A DNA stretch of 64,000 bases from Pedobacter sp. KBW06 (lineage in GTDB: Bacteria; Bacteroidota; Bacteroidia; Sphingobacteriales; Sphingobacteriaceae): positions 1,402,134 through 1,466,133 of the forward strand of contig NZ_QAJL01000003.1 of NCBI RefSeq assembly GCF_003852525.1. Reading direction: 5' to 3'. Shown piece by piece: positions 44,290 to 52,997 of the stretch; the stretch's first letter is position 1, and each line of letters starts with the position of its first letter. Below the pieces are notes generated by a model. It saw nothing but the letters and a program-made list of their open reading frames with translations, was not told the DNA's origin and did no database searches. The translations under genes and the position numbers were made by a program.

Positions 44290-46107
44290 TTACCAACCTT
44301 TATTATTTGGAAGCAAGAGTTTGTTCACCGAAGTTTCATACAATGGAATCGGGAAGAGCAAGTGTCTGACATCCACATTACTCCCTCCTATCGCGATATA
44401 TTTGAAATTTGTCGGAGCCCCTGCAGTAGCGTCTGCAGCTGTCTTTTGCAGGTTTCCAATATAGTCTTCCCAGCGGATCAGGTCTGCCCTGCGCAAAGCC
44501 TCAAAGCAAAGCTCTTTCTCTCTTTCATTCTTAATCACAGCGCGGAAGGCATCTTTTGAAGCCGTTTGTGCTGTGGTTAAAGCCTCATCTCCCGCAACCG
44601 ATATCGTTGCACCCGCTACCGCTCCTGTCCCTACCCCACCAGAAAACGTCACGGTAGGTACAGAGGTATAAAAAGCACCAAAATCGGTAATGTTGACGGC
44701 TGTAATTTTACCAGCGGTAATGGTCACTGTAGCCGTAGCATTCCGGCTTGCTCCTCCACCCGTAATGGTCACTACCGGAGGGTTCGTTGCCAGGTATCCG
44801 GCGCCACCTGCAGTTACGTTAACCGTTCTCAATTGTTCGCCCGACAAGTTCTTGCCGAAAGCCCGCTTTCTCAATTGGTTTACCGCGCCGATACCATCAG
44901 CACCGGGTCCATTCACCTCATTGTCTGCTTCAGCAAGCATCAGCAATACGTCCGCATACCTTAACAAAGGGAAATTTTGAGGGGTATAGTTTTTCTGTTT
45001 TTCCAGCAGTTCATACTCTCTTCTGAACTTGCCGGAATTTCGCTGATAGATTTCCGCAGCAGTCCAGTTGATCCGGGTGGTAGTTGCCCCATTATACCTG
45101 AATGGTGCAATGGCCCAGTCCCTGCGCAGGTCCCCATTCTCATACAGCCTGAACAATCCCGGTGTTGCCCCTATAAATCCATAGCCATACCCTTCTTTTT
45201 CATTACTGCATAAAATGCCATTGTTGTTTCCAACCCTTCCGGCTTCGGTATATGCATTTCCGATACGGTTTCCCCAGAACTCTACTTCCCAGATGCTCTC
45301 CTTAATGTCGTACTTATCCTGGGCATAATTGATAAAAATCTGTTTGTAATCGTTATTCAAAGCATGACCGGCAGCACCTGAAACGACTTTTTTGGCCCAG
45401 GACAAGGCTTCTGCGTATCTGGAAACATCTTTCAAAGGATATCCTGCCATGTAGAGATTCACCCTCGCCAGGATTCCCTGCACGGCACTTTTGCTCACAC
45501 GACCACCAAATCCAATCTCCGTAATCGATTTCACCAAGGTTTCGGCCTTCGTCATATCCGCAATAACCTGGTTGTATACCTCCCTTGCCGGCGTTCTGGC
45601 CACATCAGTAGAAACAATAGAAGCAGTAGGTTTCAGGATCATTGGCACATCTCCCCAATTGCTGACCAGCAAAAAGTGGTAATATGCCCTTAGAAATAGG
45701 GCTTCCCCTTCAATCACCCCGCGCTTAGTTTCGTCCATAGCCGGCTTTTTGATATTGGCCAGTACCAGGTTTGCCCTTTCGATCCCCTGATAAAGCGATT
45801 GCCAAAGCAAACGGATATCCGGATCGGAGGAATCAAAGTTGAGCACCTGTGTGCCCGTTGCCTGGGTACTCCTTTGGTAATAACTTTCATCGGTAGCTGC
45901 GGTGAGCCTGGTAAAAATGGAATTTCCATACACATTCTCACTTCCCATAATGTCATAGACGCCGGTCAGCGAATTGTTCATCTGTGCCTCTGTTGCGTAA
46001 TAATAATCCGGAGACAAAGTATCTGTTGGTTTGGTGTCCAGAAACTTTTTACAGGAAACACTTCCTGTAACGATGATGAGGACTAATAAATATCTTAAAG
46101 CTTTCAT
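44290..46107 (-). CDS. SusD/RagB family glycan-binding lipoprotein with inserted repeat module
   Basis: A 605-residue lipoprotein (lipobox SVSC, Cys19, then KKFLDTKP). SusD features: MNNSLTGVYDIMGS, EGEALFLRAYYHFLLVSNWGDVPMI split at the helix, FPLLRYADVLLMLAEADNEVNG and the C-terminal NEREKELCFEALRRADLIRW. Between the last two, residues about 428-505 (44593-44826) form two Gly/Thr/Val-rich repeats (AGYLATNPPVVTITGGGASR; TSVPTVTFSGGVGTGAVAGA) not normal for SusD. They resemble a repeat I know from phage-tail-like and surface proteins. Binds chondroitin/hyaluronan oligosaccharides by context. Seventeen bases after susC. Confidence 0.93.
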   Translation of the reverse strand: MKALRYLLVLIIVTGSVSCKKFLDTKPTDTLSPDYYYATEAQMNNSLTGVYDIMGSENVYGNSIFTRLTAATDESYYQRSTQATGTQVLNFDSSDPDIRLLWQSLYQGIERANLVLANIKKPAMDETKRGVIEGEALFLRAYYHFLLVSNWGDVPMILKPTASIVSTDVARTPAREVYNQVIADMTKAETLVKSITEIGFGGRVSKSAVQGILARVNLYMAGYPLKDVSRYAEALSWAKKVVSGAAGHALNNDYKQIFINYAQDKYDIKESIWEVEFWGNRIGNAYTEAGRVGNNNGILCSNEKEGYGYGFIGATPGLFRLYENGDLRRDWAIAPFRYNGATTTRINWTAAEIYQRNSGKFRREYELLEKQKNYTPQNFPLLRYADVLLMLAEADNEVNGPGADGIGAVNQLRKRAFGKNLSGEQLRTVNVTAGGAGYLATNPPVVTITGGGASRNATATVTITAGKITAVNITDFGAFYTSVPTVTFSGGVGTGAVAGATISVAGDEALTTAQTASKDAFRAVIKNEREKELCFEALRRADLIRWEDYIGNLQKTAADATAGAPTNFKYIAIGGSNVDVRHLLFPIPLYETSVNKLLLPNNKGW

Positions 46108-46124
46108 TTGATCAGATTTTAAAA

Positions 46125-49100
46125 TTAAAATGAAGTATTGATACTGAACACAATTGCCCTTGCCCGTGGATAGGCCGAATAATCGAAACCTGGTGTCAAT
46201 GCAGAATTCCTGACAGAAACCTCCGGATCCATTCCTGAGTAATTGCTGAAAGTATATAGGTTCTGTCCGGATACGGAAGCCCTCAGACTTTTTAACCTCA
46301 GCCTTTTCAACACATCTGCTCCAAAATTATAGCCCAGTGAAACTGTCTTTATCCTCAGAAAAGAACCATCCTCAATCACACGGGAAGAGTAAACCCTTGG
46401 CCCCTGTCCTTTTGCCCTGTTCAGCGTATTGCTTGGATTTTCAGGTGTCCAGCGGTCTGCATAATTTGCATATTGGTTCAGGTTGGTCTTATCCAGCATA
46501 TTTCCCTCAAACAGCATTCTGTTGGCATTATAGATGTCGTTTCCATAAGACCATTGCAGGAAAATACTCAGGTCAAAGTTTTTATAGTTGAAGTTATTGG
46601 TTAAGCCACCTACATGTAAAGGCTGACCTCTTCCAATCACGGTCTGGTCTTTTGTATCCACTACATTATTTCCATTCAGGTCCTTATACTTTACATCACC
46701 GGGTTTGATCGTACTTCTAACATTTCCGTTATTCGGCACATTGTCTTTCAGGGTATATACGCCCGGGCTGTTTTCGTTGAAATCACTAAACTGATAAATC
46801 CCGTCAAACTGATAGCCATAGAACTGCCCGATCGGCTGGTTTACCCTGGCAATGTACAATGGTATGCCGTTATAGGAATTCTCCCAGGCCAGGGAAGTGG
46901 TCCTGAAATCCTGGCCCTGATTCAAAGCCAAGACTTTAGAGCGGTTAAAACTGATGTTGAAGCTCGTCGACCATTTAAAGTCCTTGTGGTCTATATTTCT
47001 GGTGTTCAAAGTAAATTCCAATCCCTGATTCCTCACCTTTCCGATGTTTTTGAAAGCGCTCACATATCCTGTCGTATAAGGAAGATCGGCATCCAGCAGC
47101 AAGTCGTAGGTCGTTTTACGGTAAACATCTACCGTTAGTCCGATCCGGTCTTTAAACATGCTCAGGTCGTAACCAATATCCGCCTGGGAAGTACTCTCCC
47201 ATTTCAGGTCCGGATTTCCAAAAGCCAATGGTACTGCTCCGGGATTGATGGTATTGTTAAATCCATAGGAGGCCCCGATGGGTAAACCCAATACAGAGAG
47301 GTAAGAGAAATCTCCAACCCGGTTATTTCCGGTTACCCCATATCCAACCCTCAGCTTTGCATCATTGATAAAAGTCAGATTTTTCAGAAAGTCTTCACTG
47401 CTCATCCTCCAGGCCAGGGATCCGGAAGGAAAATAGCTCCACCTGTTTCCTGCCATAAATTTAGAGGAACCATCGGCACGGAAAGAGGCACTCAGAAAGT
47501 ATTTTGATTTGTAATCGTAGGTGACCCTGCCCAGAAAGGAAAGCAGTTTACTGTTGGAACTTACCGCGGTTACCGGCTGCGGAATCCCCTCATCCAGGCC
47601 ATCCAGACCAAGCGTTTCGTTCGGTACCTGAGTTGCAGAAAACCCATATCTGGAGAAGCGGTCTCCCTGAAAAGTAAGGCCTCCTAAAACATTCAGGTTA
47701 TGCACCTTATTGATGCGCTTTGCAAAGGTCAGAATGTTCTCATTTAACCAGCTGCTATTTTGATTATAGATCATAGAGCCATTTACACCGGTTAAACTTC
47801 TTGGTCCGCCGTAATAAGTCTGGCTGTTATAGAACACATCATTTCTGCGCAGGTTATTCGTAATCCCTCCGGATACTTTTAAAGTCAGGTTCTTTGTAAA
47901 AGCGTACTGTGCATAAGCATTGGCACGTAAGTTATTGGTTGTGGCATTCCTCAATTCATTTTTCGTGGAAATCACCGGGTTCACGCGGTAATCATTGGAA
48001 CCATCTACTCCCGGATCAAAGAGCTGATCGATTAAATCGCCAGTCCCGCTTGCTGAAGCAGGCCGGTATCCCCATACACTATACAGCAGGTTATTCGTTG
48101 CGGAGTTTGTTCCTGAACTTGGAATCGTTCCGCTGGTCTTGATATTGCTATAATCAAAACTTCCAAAAACCTTTAATTTGGGGCTGACTTCCTGTGTCAA
48201 AGACATTCTTCCCTGATAGCGGGAGAAACCTGAATTGATAATGATCCCATCCTGATCATTGATCGATCCGGAGATCACATATTTCGTTTTGTCGGTTCCG
48301 CCGGTCAGGGAGATGTTGTGCTCCTGTGAAGGTGCGGTTCTATAGATCTGACTTTGCCAGTCGGTCCCTGTCATACCTTTATAAGAATCAAGGGTTTTGC
48401 CATCTGTAAAATACAAAATTGGCGTATTTACAGGGTCCACCTCCTGCTGAAGTCTCACAAACTCATAAGGGTTCATCAGTTCCAGTTTTTTGATGTTTTG
48501 CTGAAAACCTACCGTTCCGGTGTAGGAAATGACAGCAGCCCCGATCTTACCACTTTTCGTGGTAATCAGGATCACTCCGTTTGCGCCACGCGCACCATAT
48601 ATCGCCGTTGCAGAAGCATCTTTCAAGACTTCAATAGATTCAATATCCGCCGGGTTAATGGCATTATTATTGGCGGTTTCAATAGGAAAGCCATCCACTA
48701 CATATAAAGGAGAATTGTCCTGAGTGATGGAATTCTGACCACGTATGACAATGTTAAAGGAAGAACCCGGTTGTCCGTCATTGGAAGCCACCTGTACCCC
48801 CGCAACCCGGCCTGCCAAAGCTTCATCAAAAGATTTTACCGGTGCCTTTTGAAGGTCAGCCATATTCACACTGCCTACAGCTCCGGTCAGGTCTTTTTTC
48901 CTCACGGAACCATAACCAATCACCACAACATCGTTCAGCACTTTGCTGTCCTCGGCCAGGGTCAGGTTAATCACACCTTTATCGCCCACCGCAATTTCTC
49001 TTTGCAGATATCCGATATACGTAAAAACCAGGGTGGTGCTTCCCTTTACAGGAACCTGGATCGCATACTTTCCATCTTTATTCGTTGTGGCACCTCCTTT

Positions 49101-49244
49101 ATTTCCTTTCAGGAACACGCTTACGCCGATTAAAGGAAGCCCGTCTGTACGGTCAGTGACGATGCCTTCTACCCTCCGCATGTCCTGGGCAAAGCCTGCA
49201 CAGGCATACATCATGCACATCATAAAAAAGTACATTTTTTTCAT
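46125..49244 (-). CDS. SusC family TonB-linked receptor for glycosaminoglycan oligosaccharides
   Basis: A 1039-residue receptor with a signal peptide (to GFAQ, residue 19), a carboxypeptidase-like domain (about 22-95, VEGIVTDRTDGLPLIGVSV), the junction VLNDVVVIGYGSVRKKDLTGAVGS, a plug with PLYVVDGFPIE and IESIEVLKDASATAIYGARG, and a barrel ending in ARAIVFSINTSF. It imports oligosaccharides; its neighbours (sulfatase, PL8 lyase, GH88) point to chondroitin or hyaluronan fragments. Separated from the lyase by 118 bases that contain a 35-base palindrome. Confidence 0.95.
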   Translation of the reverse strand: MKKMYFFMMCMMYACAGFAQDMRRVEGIVTDRTDGLPLIGVSVFLKGNKGGATTNKDGKYAIQVPVKGSTTLVFTYIGYLQREIAVGDKGVINLTLAEDSKVLNDVVVIGYGSVRKKDLTGAVGSVNMADLQKAPVKSFDEALAGRVAGVQVASNDGQPGSSFNIVIRGQNSITQDNSPLYVVDGFPIETANNNAINPADIESIEVLKDASATAIYGARGANGVILITTKSGKIGAAVISYTGTVGFQQNIKKLELMNPYEFVRLQQEVDPVNTPILYFTDGKTLDSYKGMTGTDWQSQIYRTAPSQEHNISLTGGTDKTKYVISGSINDQDGIIINSGFSRYQGRMSLTQEVSPKLKVFGSFDYSNIKTSGTIPSSGTNSATNNLLYSVWGYRPASASGTGDLIDQLFDPGVDGSNDYRVNPVISTKNELRNATTNNLRANAYAQYAFTKNLTLKVSGGITNNLRRNDVFYNSQTYYGGPRSLTGVNGSMIYNQNSSWLNENILTFAKRINKVHNLNVLGGLTFQGDRFSRYGFSATQVPNETLGLDGLDEGIPQPVTAVSSNSKLLSFLGRVTYDYKSKYFLSASFRADGSSKFMAGNRWSYFPSGSLAWRMSSEDFLKNLTFINDAKLRVGYGVTGNNRVGDFSYLSVLGLPIGASYGFNNTINPGAVPLAFGNPDLKWESTSQADIGYDLSMFKDRIGLTVDVYRKTTYDLLLDADLPYTTGYVSAFKNIGKVRNQGLEFTLNTRNIDHKDFKWSTSFNISFNRSKVLALNQGQDFRTTSLAWENSYNGIPLYIARVNQPIGQFYGYQFDGIYQFSDFNENSPGVYTLKDNVPNNGNVRSTIKPGDVKYKDLNGNNVVDTKDQTVIGRGQPLHVGGLTNNFNYKNFDLSIFLQWSYGNDIYNANRMLFEGNMLDKTNLNQYANYADRWTPENPSNTLNRAKGQGPRVYSSRVIEDGSFLRIKTVSLGYNFGADVLKRLRLKSLRASVSGQNLYTFSNYSGMDPEVSVRNSALTPGFDYSAYPRARAIVFSINTSF

Positions 49245-49284
49245 ACTCAGTAAGTTTAGATTTGGTTTTTAATAACCCTCCCAT

Positions 49285-49319
49285 GGATTATTGATATCAA
49301 ATTTGCATATCAATAATCC
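49285..49319. other. 35-base palindrome between the lyase and susC genes
   Basis: Perfect 13-bp arms GGATTATTGATAT (49285-49297) and ATATCAATAATCC (49307-49319) around CAAATTTGC, itself largely palindromic, with CCCTCC and GGGGGG flanking. No T-run follows. It could be a regulator-binding site or an mRNA hairpin that sets the level of SusC relative to the enzymes. Confidence 0.6.
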
Positions 49320-49362
49320 GAACCAGGGGGGCCTAATTGATTTTTATAAGGGTAATAATCGG

Positions 49363-51474
49363 TTAAAAAACGGCCATAATCGTAGATCCAGCCATCTCAG
49401 CCTGCGGAACTGCAATTTCAGTACTGATGACCTTTCCTGTTTTTGAGTCGGTCAGGCTCAGCAATATGCTTTTCTCTTTCTGTAAAGGATCGCTGACATA
49501 AACCAGCCTTTTGCCGGCTACATTTCTAACCATGACGATACATGCTTTATCTGTTTTTATGGAGAAAGATGGAAAGCTGATGCTTCCTGCCTGATAAAAC
49601 ACTGCCTGAGCAATGTCCAGCTGTTGATGATACACCGCCTGAAGCAGTTCGGTATTCGCAATCACCTGCACACGGCCCGGATCGTACTGCTCCATATCTT
49701 CCGCGGCTTTTACGCCAGGCAACACGATATAAGCATATTTACCATTTACAGGTTTCGCTCCGTGATTGATCCAAAGTTTAAATACATTTCCAAATAATTC
49801 TTTTTTTGGATGTGAATTATTGATCTGAAACCAATTGCCCTTCTGAAGGTTCGTGCTCAGGCTGAAATTTCCGCCCTCAGGAAAAACATAGGCAATGCCA
49901 TCATGCCAGATCCAATCCTGAGCTTTTCCTTTTAAATTCAAGGTCTTTCCTGCCCCCAGCGGAAGCCGGTCTGAAGAACGCTGTACTGGTCCATTCAGCC
50001 AGCTTTGATTTAAGGTGGTTGTTACCGGTTCAGCGGCAGAACTGCGGATTCCGGCACCGAGGCATACCACTTCCTCATCAAAAAAGAACCATGATTTTTT
50101 TGCCGATAAGCTATCGTAATCCAGGGCATAGGCACTTGTGCCATAGGTCTTATCGGAAACTCCGCCTGCAAAAGCATTACTTCCTTCTTCTCCCCAGAAT
50201 TTGGTCATCAGACGATCTGAAGGATAATCCCTGGCCGTAACTCCCGGAATTTTATCCCATTCCCAAACCGGCATGATGTTTTCATATTCCGGCCCGCGAA
50301 CCTGGATATTTGTTGCCCCATCTGCCAGGGTTCTGCCCAGCAGGTTTTCTCCGTTTCCGCTTTCACTACGTTTTGTCCGGTTGCTCACCATGCGCACATT
50401 AAAGGAATAACCGGGACGCAAATGAAGGGTATAATCTCCGTTCCAGAAATGCTGATGCAGGGCCTGAACCTGATCTCCCGGCCCAACAATCCCCTCGGTT
50501 CTCGCAATGGCACTTTCCCATTCCTGCTGATGTTTAGGGTCGATCAGTTTCGCAACCTTTAACCGGCCGGACTCTCCTTTTTTATTTAAAATATTAGGCC
50601 TGCTTACCCCACGTCCTTCCACATTAAAATCAATATAGCTTCCACGAATGGTTTTCAGATAGCTGTCTCTATAGTATTTGGAGAACAGCTGAAGCTTATC
50701 TTCAGCAAGTGCATAAGGGGTATCTCTTACATATCCCGCCAGTTTTAAAACTCCGATGATAAATACTGCACCGTAACTGGAAATCTGGAGCTGCGGCCCA
50801 TGCTGGAGGTAAGAATAATCATATTGAAGTCCCTCTTTATAATGAACAAACCTAATCGGCTCAAACAACTCCCGGGTAGACAAAGTCATCAGCGACTGAT
50901 CCCTTGTTAATAAGCCGCGGTAAAAATAATGCAGGGCGATATCGGTCTTGTTTGCTCCGGTCTTTTTCTCCGGATCACCACGTTTCATGCGCTCCATTAA
51001 TGATCCTTCCAAAGCTTTCGCCAGTTGTTTCTTTCCAACACGCATCTGAATCAGCAATTCCCCCAAAGCCTGGGGAGTCGCGATCTCGTTGTGCCACCAG
51101 TTGCTGCTTTTAGGATCGGCAGCATACCAATAACTGAAAGCATTGGAAATCCCCTGAAACAGCTGTTCATCCTGATAATAGCGGCTCCCTTTAGAGATGT
51201 AAGCCTGAATAAGTGTTTGTAATTTCAACAGGTGATCGCCCGGGATCCAATTGGTAATCGCCGTATCTTTATAATTGATGTCCTTCCAGCTTCCATCAGC
51301 TTGTAAGGACTTTAAATTTCTTGTTGCCGGTCCATCCAGCTGCCCAAGGGGCTTCAATAGGTCCAGCACGATCCTATTCATGATCGTATCATAGGTTTGG
51401 GCAGATTGTGCTTTCGTAAGTTCCGGGATCAGCAACCATAAAAACAAGCTACAGCAGGATAATAATTTCTTCAT
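49363..51474 (-). CDS. cslA: Polysaccharide lyase family 8, chondroitin AC lyase
   Basis: A 703-residue exported protein (signal to LTKAQ, residue 23): an alpha/alpha toroid (about 25-340) followed by beta sandwiches. It contains NWWHNEIATPQALGELL, His225 in SYLQHGPQLQISSYG, Tyr234, Arg288 and Arg292 in NVEGRGVSRPN, Asn175 and Glu371 (RSESGN). These numbers coincide with the catalytic residues I recall for Pedobacter heparinus chondroitinase AC, and the surrounding sequence reads as a close homologue. The enzyme cuts chondroitin 4/6-sulfate and hyaluronan by beta-elimination, leaving unsaturated disaccharides for the GH88 enzyme. Sixteen bases after the sulfatase gene. Confidence 0.96.
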   Translation of the reverse strand: MKKLLSCCSLFLWLLIPELTKAQSAQTYDTIMNRIVLDLLKPLGQLDGPATRNLKSLQADGSWKDINYKDTAITNWIPGDHLLKLQTLIQAYISKGSRYYQDEQLFQGISNAFSYWYAADPKSSNWWHNEIATPQALGELLIQMRVGKKQLAKALEGSLMERMKRGDPEKKTGANKTDIALHYFYRGLLTRDQSLMTLSTRELFEPIRFVHYKEGLQYDYSYLQHGPQLQISSYGAVFIIGVLKLAGYVRDTPYALAEDKLQLFSKYYRDSYLKTIRGSYIDFNVEGRGVSRPNILNKKGESGRLKVAKLIDPKHQQEWESAIARTEGIVGPGDQVQALHQHFWNGDYTLHLRPGYSFNVRMVSNRTKRSESGNGENLLGRTLADGATNIQVRGPEYENIMPVWEWDKIPGVTARDYPSDRLMTKFWGEEGSNAFAGGVSDKTYGTSAYALDYDSLSAKKSWFFFDEEVVCLGAGIRSSAAEPVTTTLNQSWLNGPVQRSSDRLPLGAGKTLNLKGKAQDWIWHDGIAYVFPEGGNFSLSTNLQKGNWFQINNSHPKKELFGNVFKLWINHGAKPVNGKYAYIVLPGVKAAEDMEQYDPGRVQVIANTELLQAVYHQQLDIAQAVFYQAGSISFPSFSIKTDKACIVMVRNVAGKRLVYVSDPLQKEKSILLSLTDSKTGKVISTEIAVPQAEMAGSTIMAVF

Positions 51475-51490
51475 TTTGTGATGTTTTATA

Positions 51491-52921
51491 TTATGGGTAA
51501 AGTCTTTCCATTTCGCGGCCCTTCAGGTCCATGCGGTGTTTGATGATCTGATTTTCGTCGCCGTAGCTGCTGTACCAATGTGGCTGATCGAGGCCCTTTT
51601 CCCAATGGGAAAGCATGGCCATTAATGCTTTCACTTTTGCCGGATATTTTTCCGACAGGTTGTTGTTTTCTGAAATGTCCTTACTAAGGTCAAAGAGCAG
51701 CACCTTGTCTTTCACACGGATGAGTTTCCAGGATGCCGACCTGATGGCCGCAGCAACTCCTCTCCTCCAGTACAAGGCCTGGTGTGGCTTCCCTTTATTG
51801 CCGGATGCGAGATAAGGAAGCAGGTTTACGCCATCCAGCTTCTTTAACCCTTTTTGTTTGCCTTTACCTGCAGCAAGTACCGTAGGAAGGATGTCCAGGG
51901 AAATGACAGGCCGATGATCTGTTCGGTTGGCCGGAATATGACCGGGCCATTTCATCATCATGGCTACCCGGATTCCGCCTTCCCATTTGGAACCTTTCAT
52001 TCCTCTCAGTATTCCGTTATCTGAGGAGTTTACCGTTGCCCCTCCGTTATCATTGATAAAGACAACGATCGTATTTTCTTCCAGTCCGTTTGCTTTAACC
52101 GCTTTCAGCACCGCGCCTACGCCATCATCCAAAGAAGTCATCATCGCAGCATAAGCCCTTCTTCCGCTATCCGGGATATTCGCAAACCTGTCCATTAAAT
52201 CTTTTCTCGCATTCATGGGCGTATGAACGGCATTGTAAGACAGGTACATGAAAAATGGGTTGTTTTTATTTTTCGTGATGAAAGCGGATGCTTTATCGGT
52301 AAACATATCTGTGAGGTAGGTAATTTCCTGCTCCGGAATTTCCTTCTGATTGTCGTACAAGGCATACTCCTTCTTTCTCGGGCCCTTATAGGGAAAGAAA
52401 TCCCGGTGTCCGCCTGTAAAACCATAAAACTCATCAAAGCCCCTGCGCAAAGGGAAATGTTTCTGTTCTTCTCCCTGATGCCATTTCCCGATGGCAATGG
52501 TTCTATAGCCATTGTCCTGCATCTCATTTCCGATCGTCCTTTCCGCAGGGTCCATTCCTACATCGCTGAGCTGATATCCTGCTGCAACTTTGGTAGAAGT
52601 ATTGTGTTCAAAGCCGAAACGTTGCTGATAGCGGCCTGTTAAAATACCTGCACGGGAAGGCGCACATACAGAAGCAGAGACGTAGGCATCGGTAAAACGG
52701 ATGCCCTGCTTTGCAATCGCATCTATATTTGGCGTAGGAATCTGCGTTCCCCCATAACAACCAAAATCCGCGTACCCGGCATCATCGCTGACAATAACAA
52801 TGACGTTGGGTTTTGTCCGCTTAGCTTTGCCGGGCAGCGGATCTCCCGGCCCCATTGCATTTGCTGAAGACATCGCCAGCAAAGCGCTAAACATCATGAT
52901 GATCAATTGATTTTTCTTCAT
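51491..52921 (-). CDS. Type I sulfatase (formylglycine-dependent), likely glycosaminoglycan-specific
   Basis: A 476-residue exported sulfatase with metal ligands VIVSDDAGYADFG (Asp46, Asp47), the activation motif SVCAPSRAGILTGR (Cys86-x-Pro-Ser-Arg; Cys becomes formylglycine), GKWHQG and FINDNGG. I placed the start at 52921 (MKKNQLIIMMF), the beginning of the signal peptide; the longer frame to 53092 would overlap the HTCS gene. In this operon it should remove 4-, 6- or 2-O-sulfate from chondroitin units; which one cannot be decided by eye. It needs a sulfatase-maturating enzyme encoded elsewhere. Confidence 0.94.
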   Translation of the reverse strand: MKKNQLIIMMFSALLAMSSANAMGPGDPLPGKAKRTKPNVIVIVSDDAGYADFGCYGGTQIPTPNIDAIAKQGIRFTDAYVSASVCAPSRAGILTGRYQQRFGFEHNTSTKVAAGYQLSDVGMDPAERTIGNEMQDNGYRTIAIGKWHQGEEQKHFPLRRGFDEFYGFTGGHRDFFPYKGPRKKEYALYDNQKEIPEQEITYLTDMFTDKASAFITKNKNNPFFMYLSYNAVHTPMNARKDLMDRFANIPDSGRRAYAAMMTSLDDGVGAVLKAVKANGLEENTIVVFINDNGGATVNSSDNGILRGMKGSKWEGGIRVAMMMKWPGHIPANRTDHRPVISLDILPTVLAAGKGKQKGLKKLDGVNLLPYLASGNKGKPHQALYWRRGVAAAIRSASWKLIRVKDKVLLFDLSKDISENNNLSEKYPAKVKALMAMLSHWEKGLDQPHWYSSYGDENQIIKHRMDLKGREMERLYP

Positions 52922-52997
52922 AATTCTTTTACTACAGAAATCAAATATTCGGTTTAATTTGCTGATTGAAGAGGAAAAATCGGTTAAAAAGGGGGGA

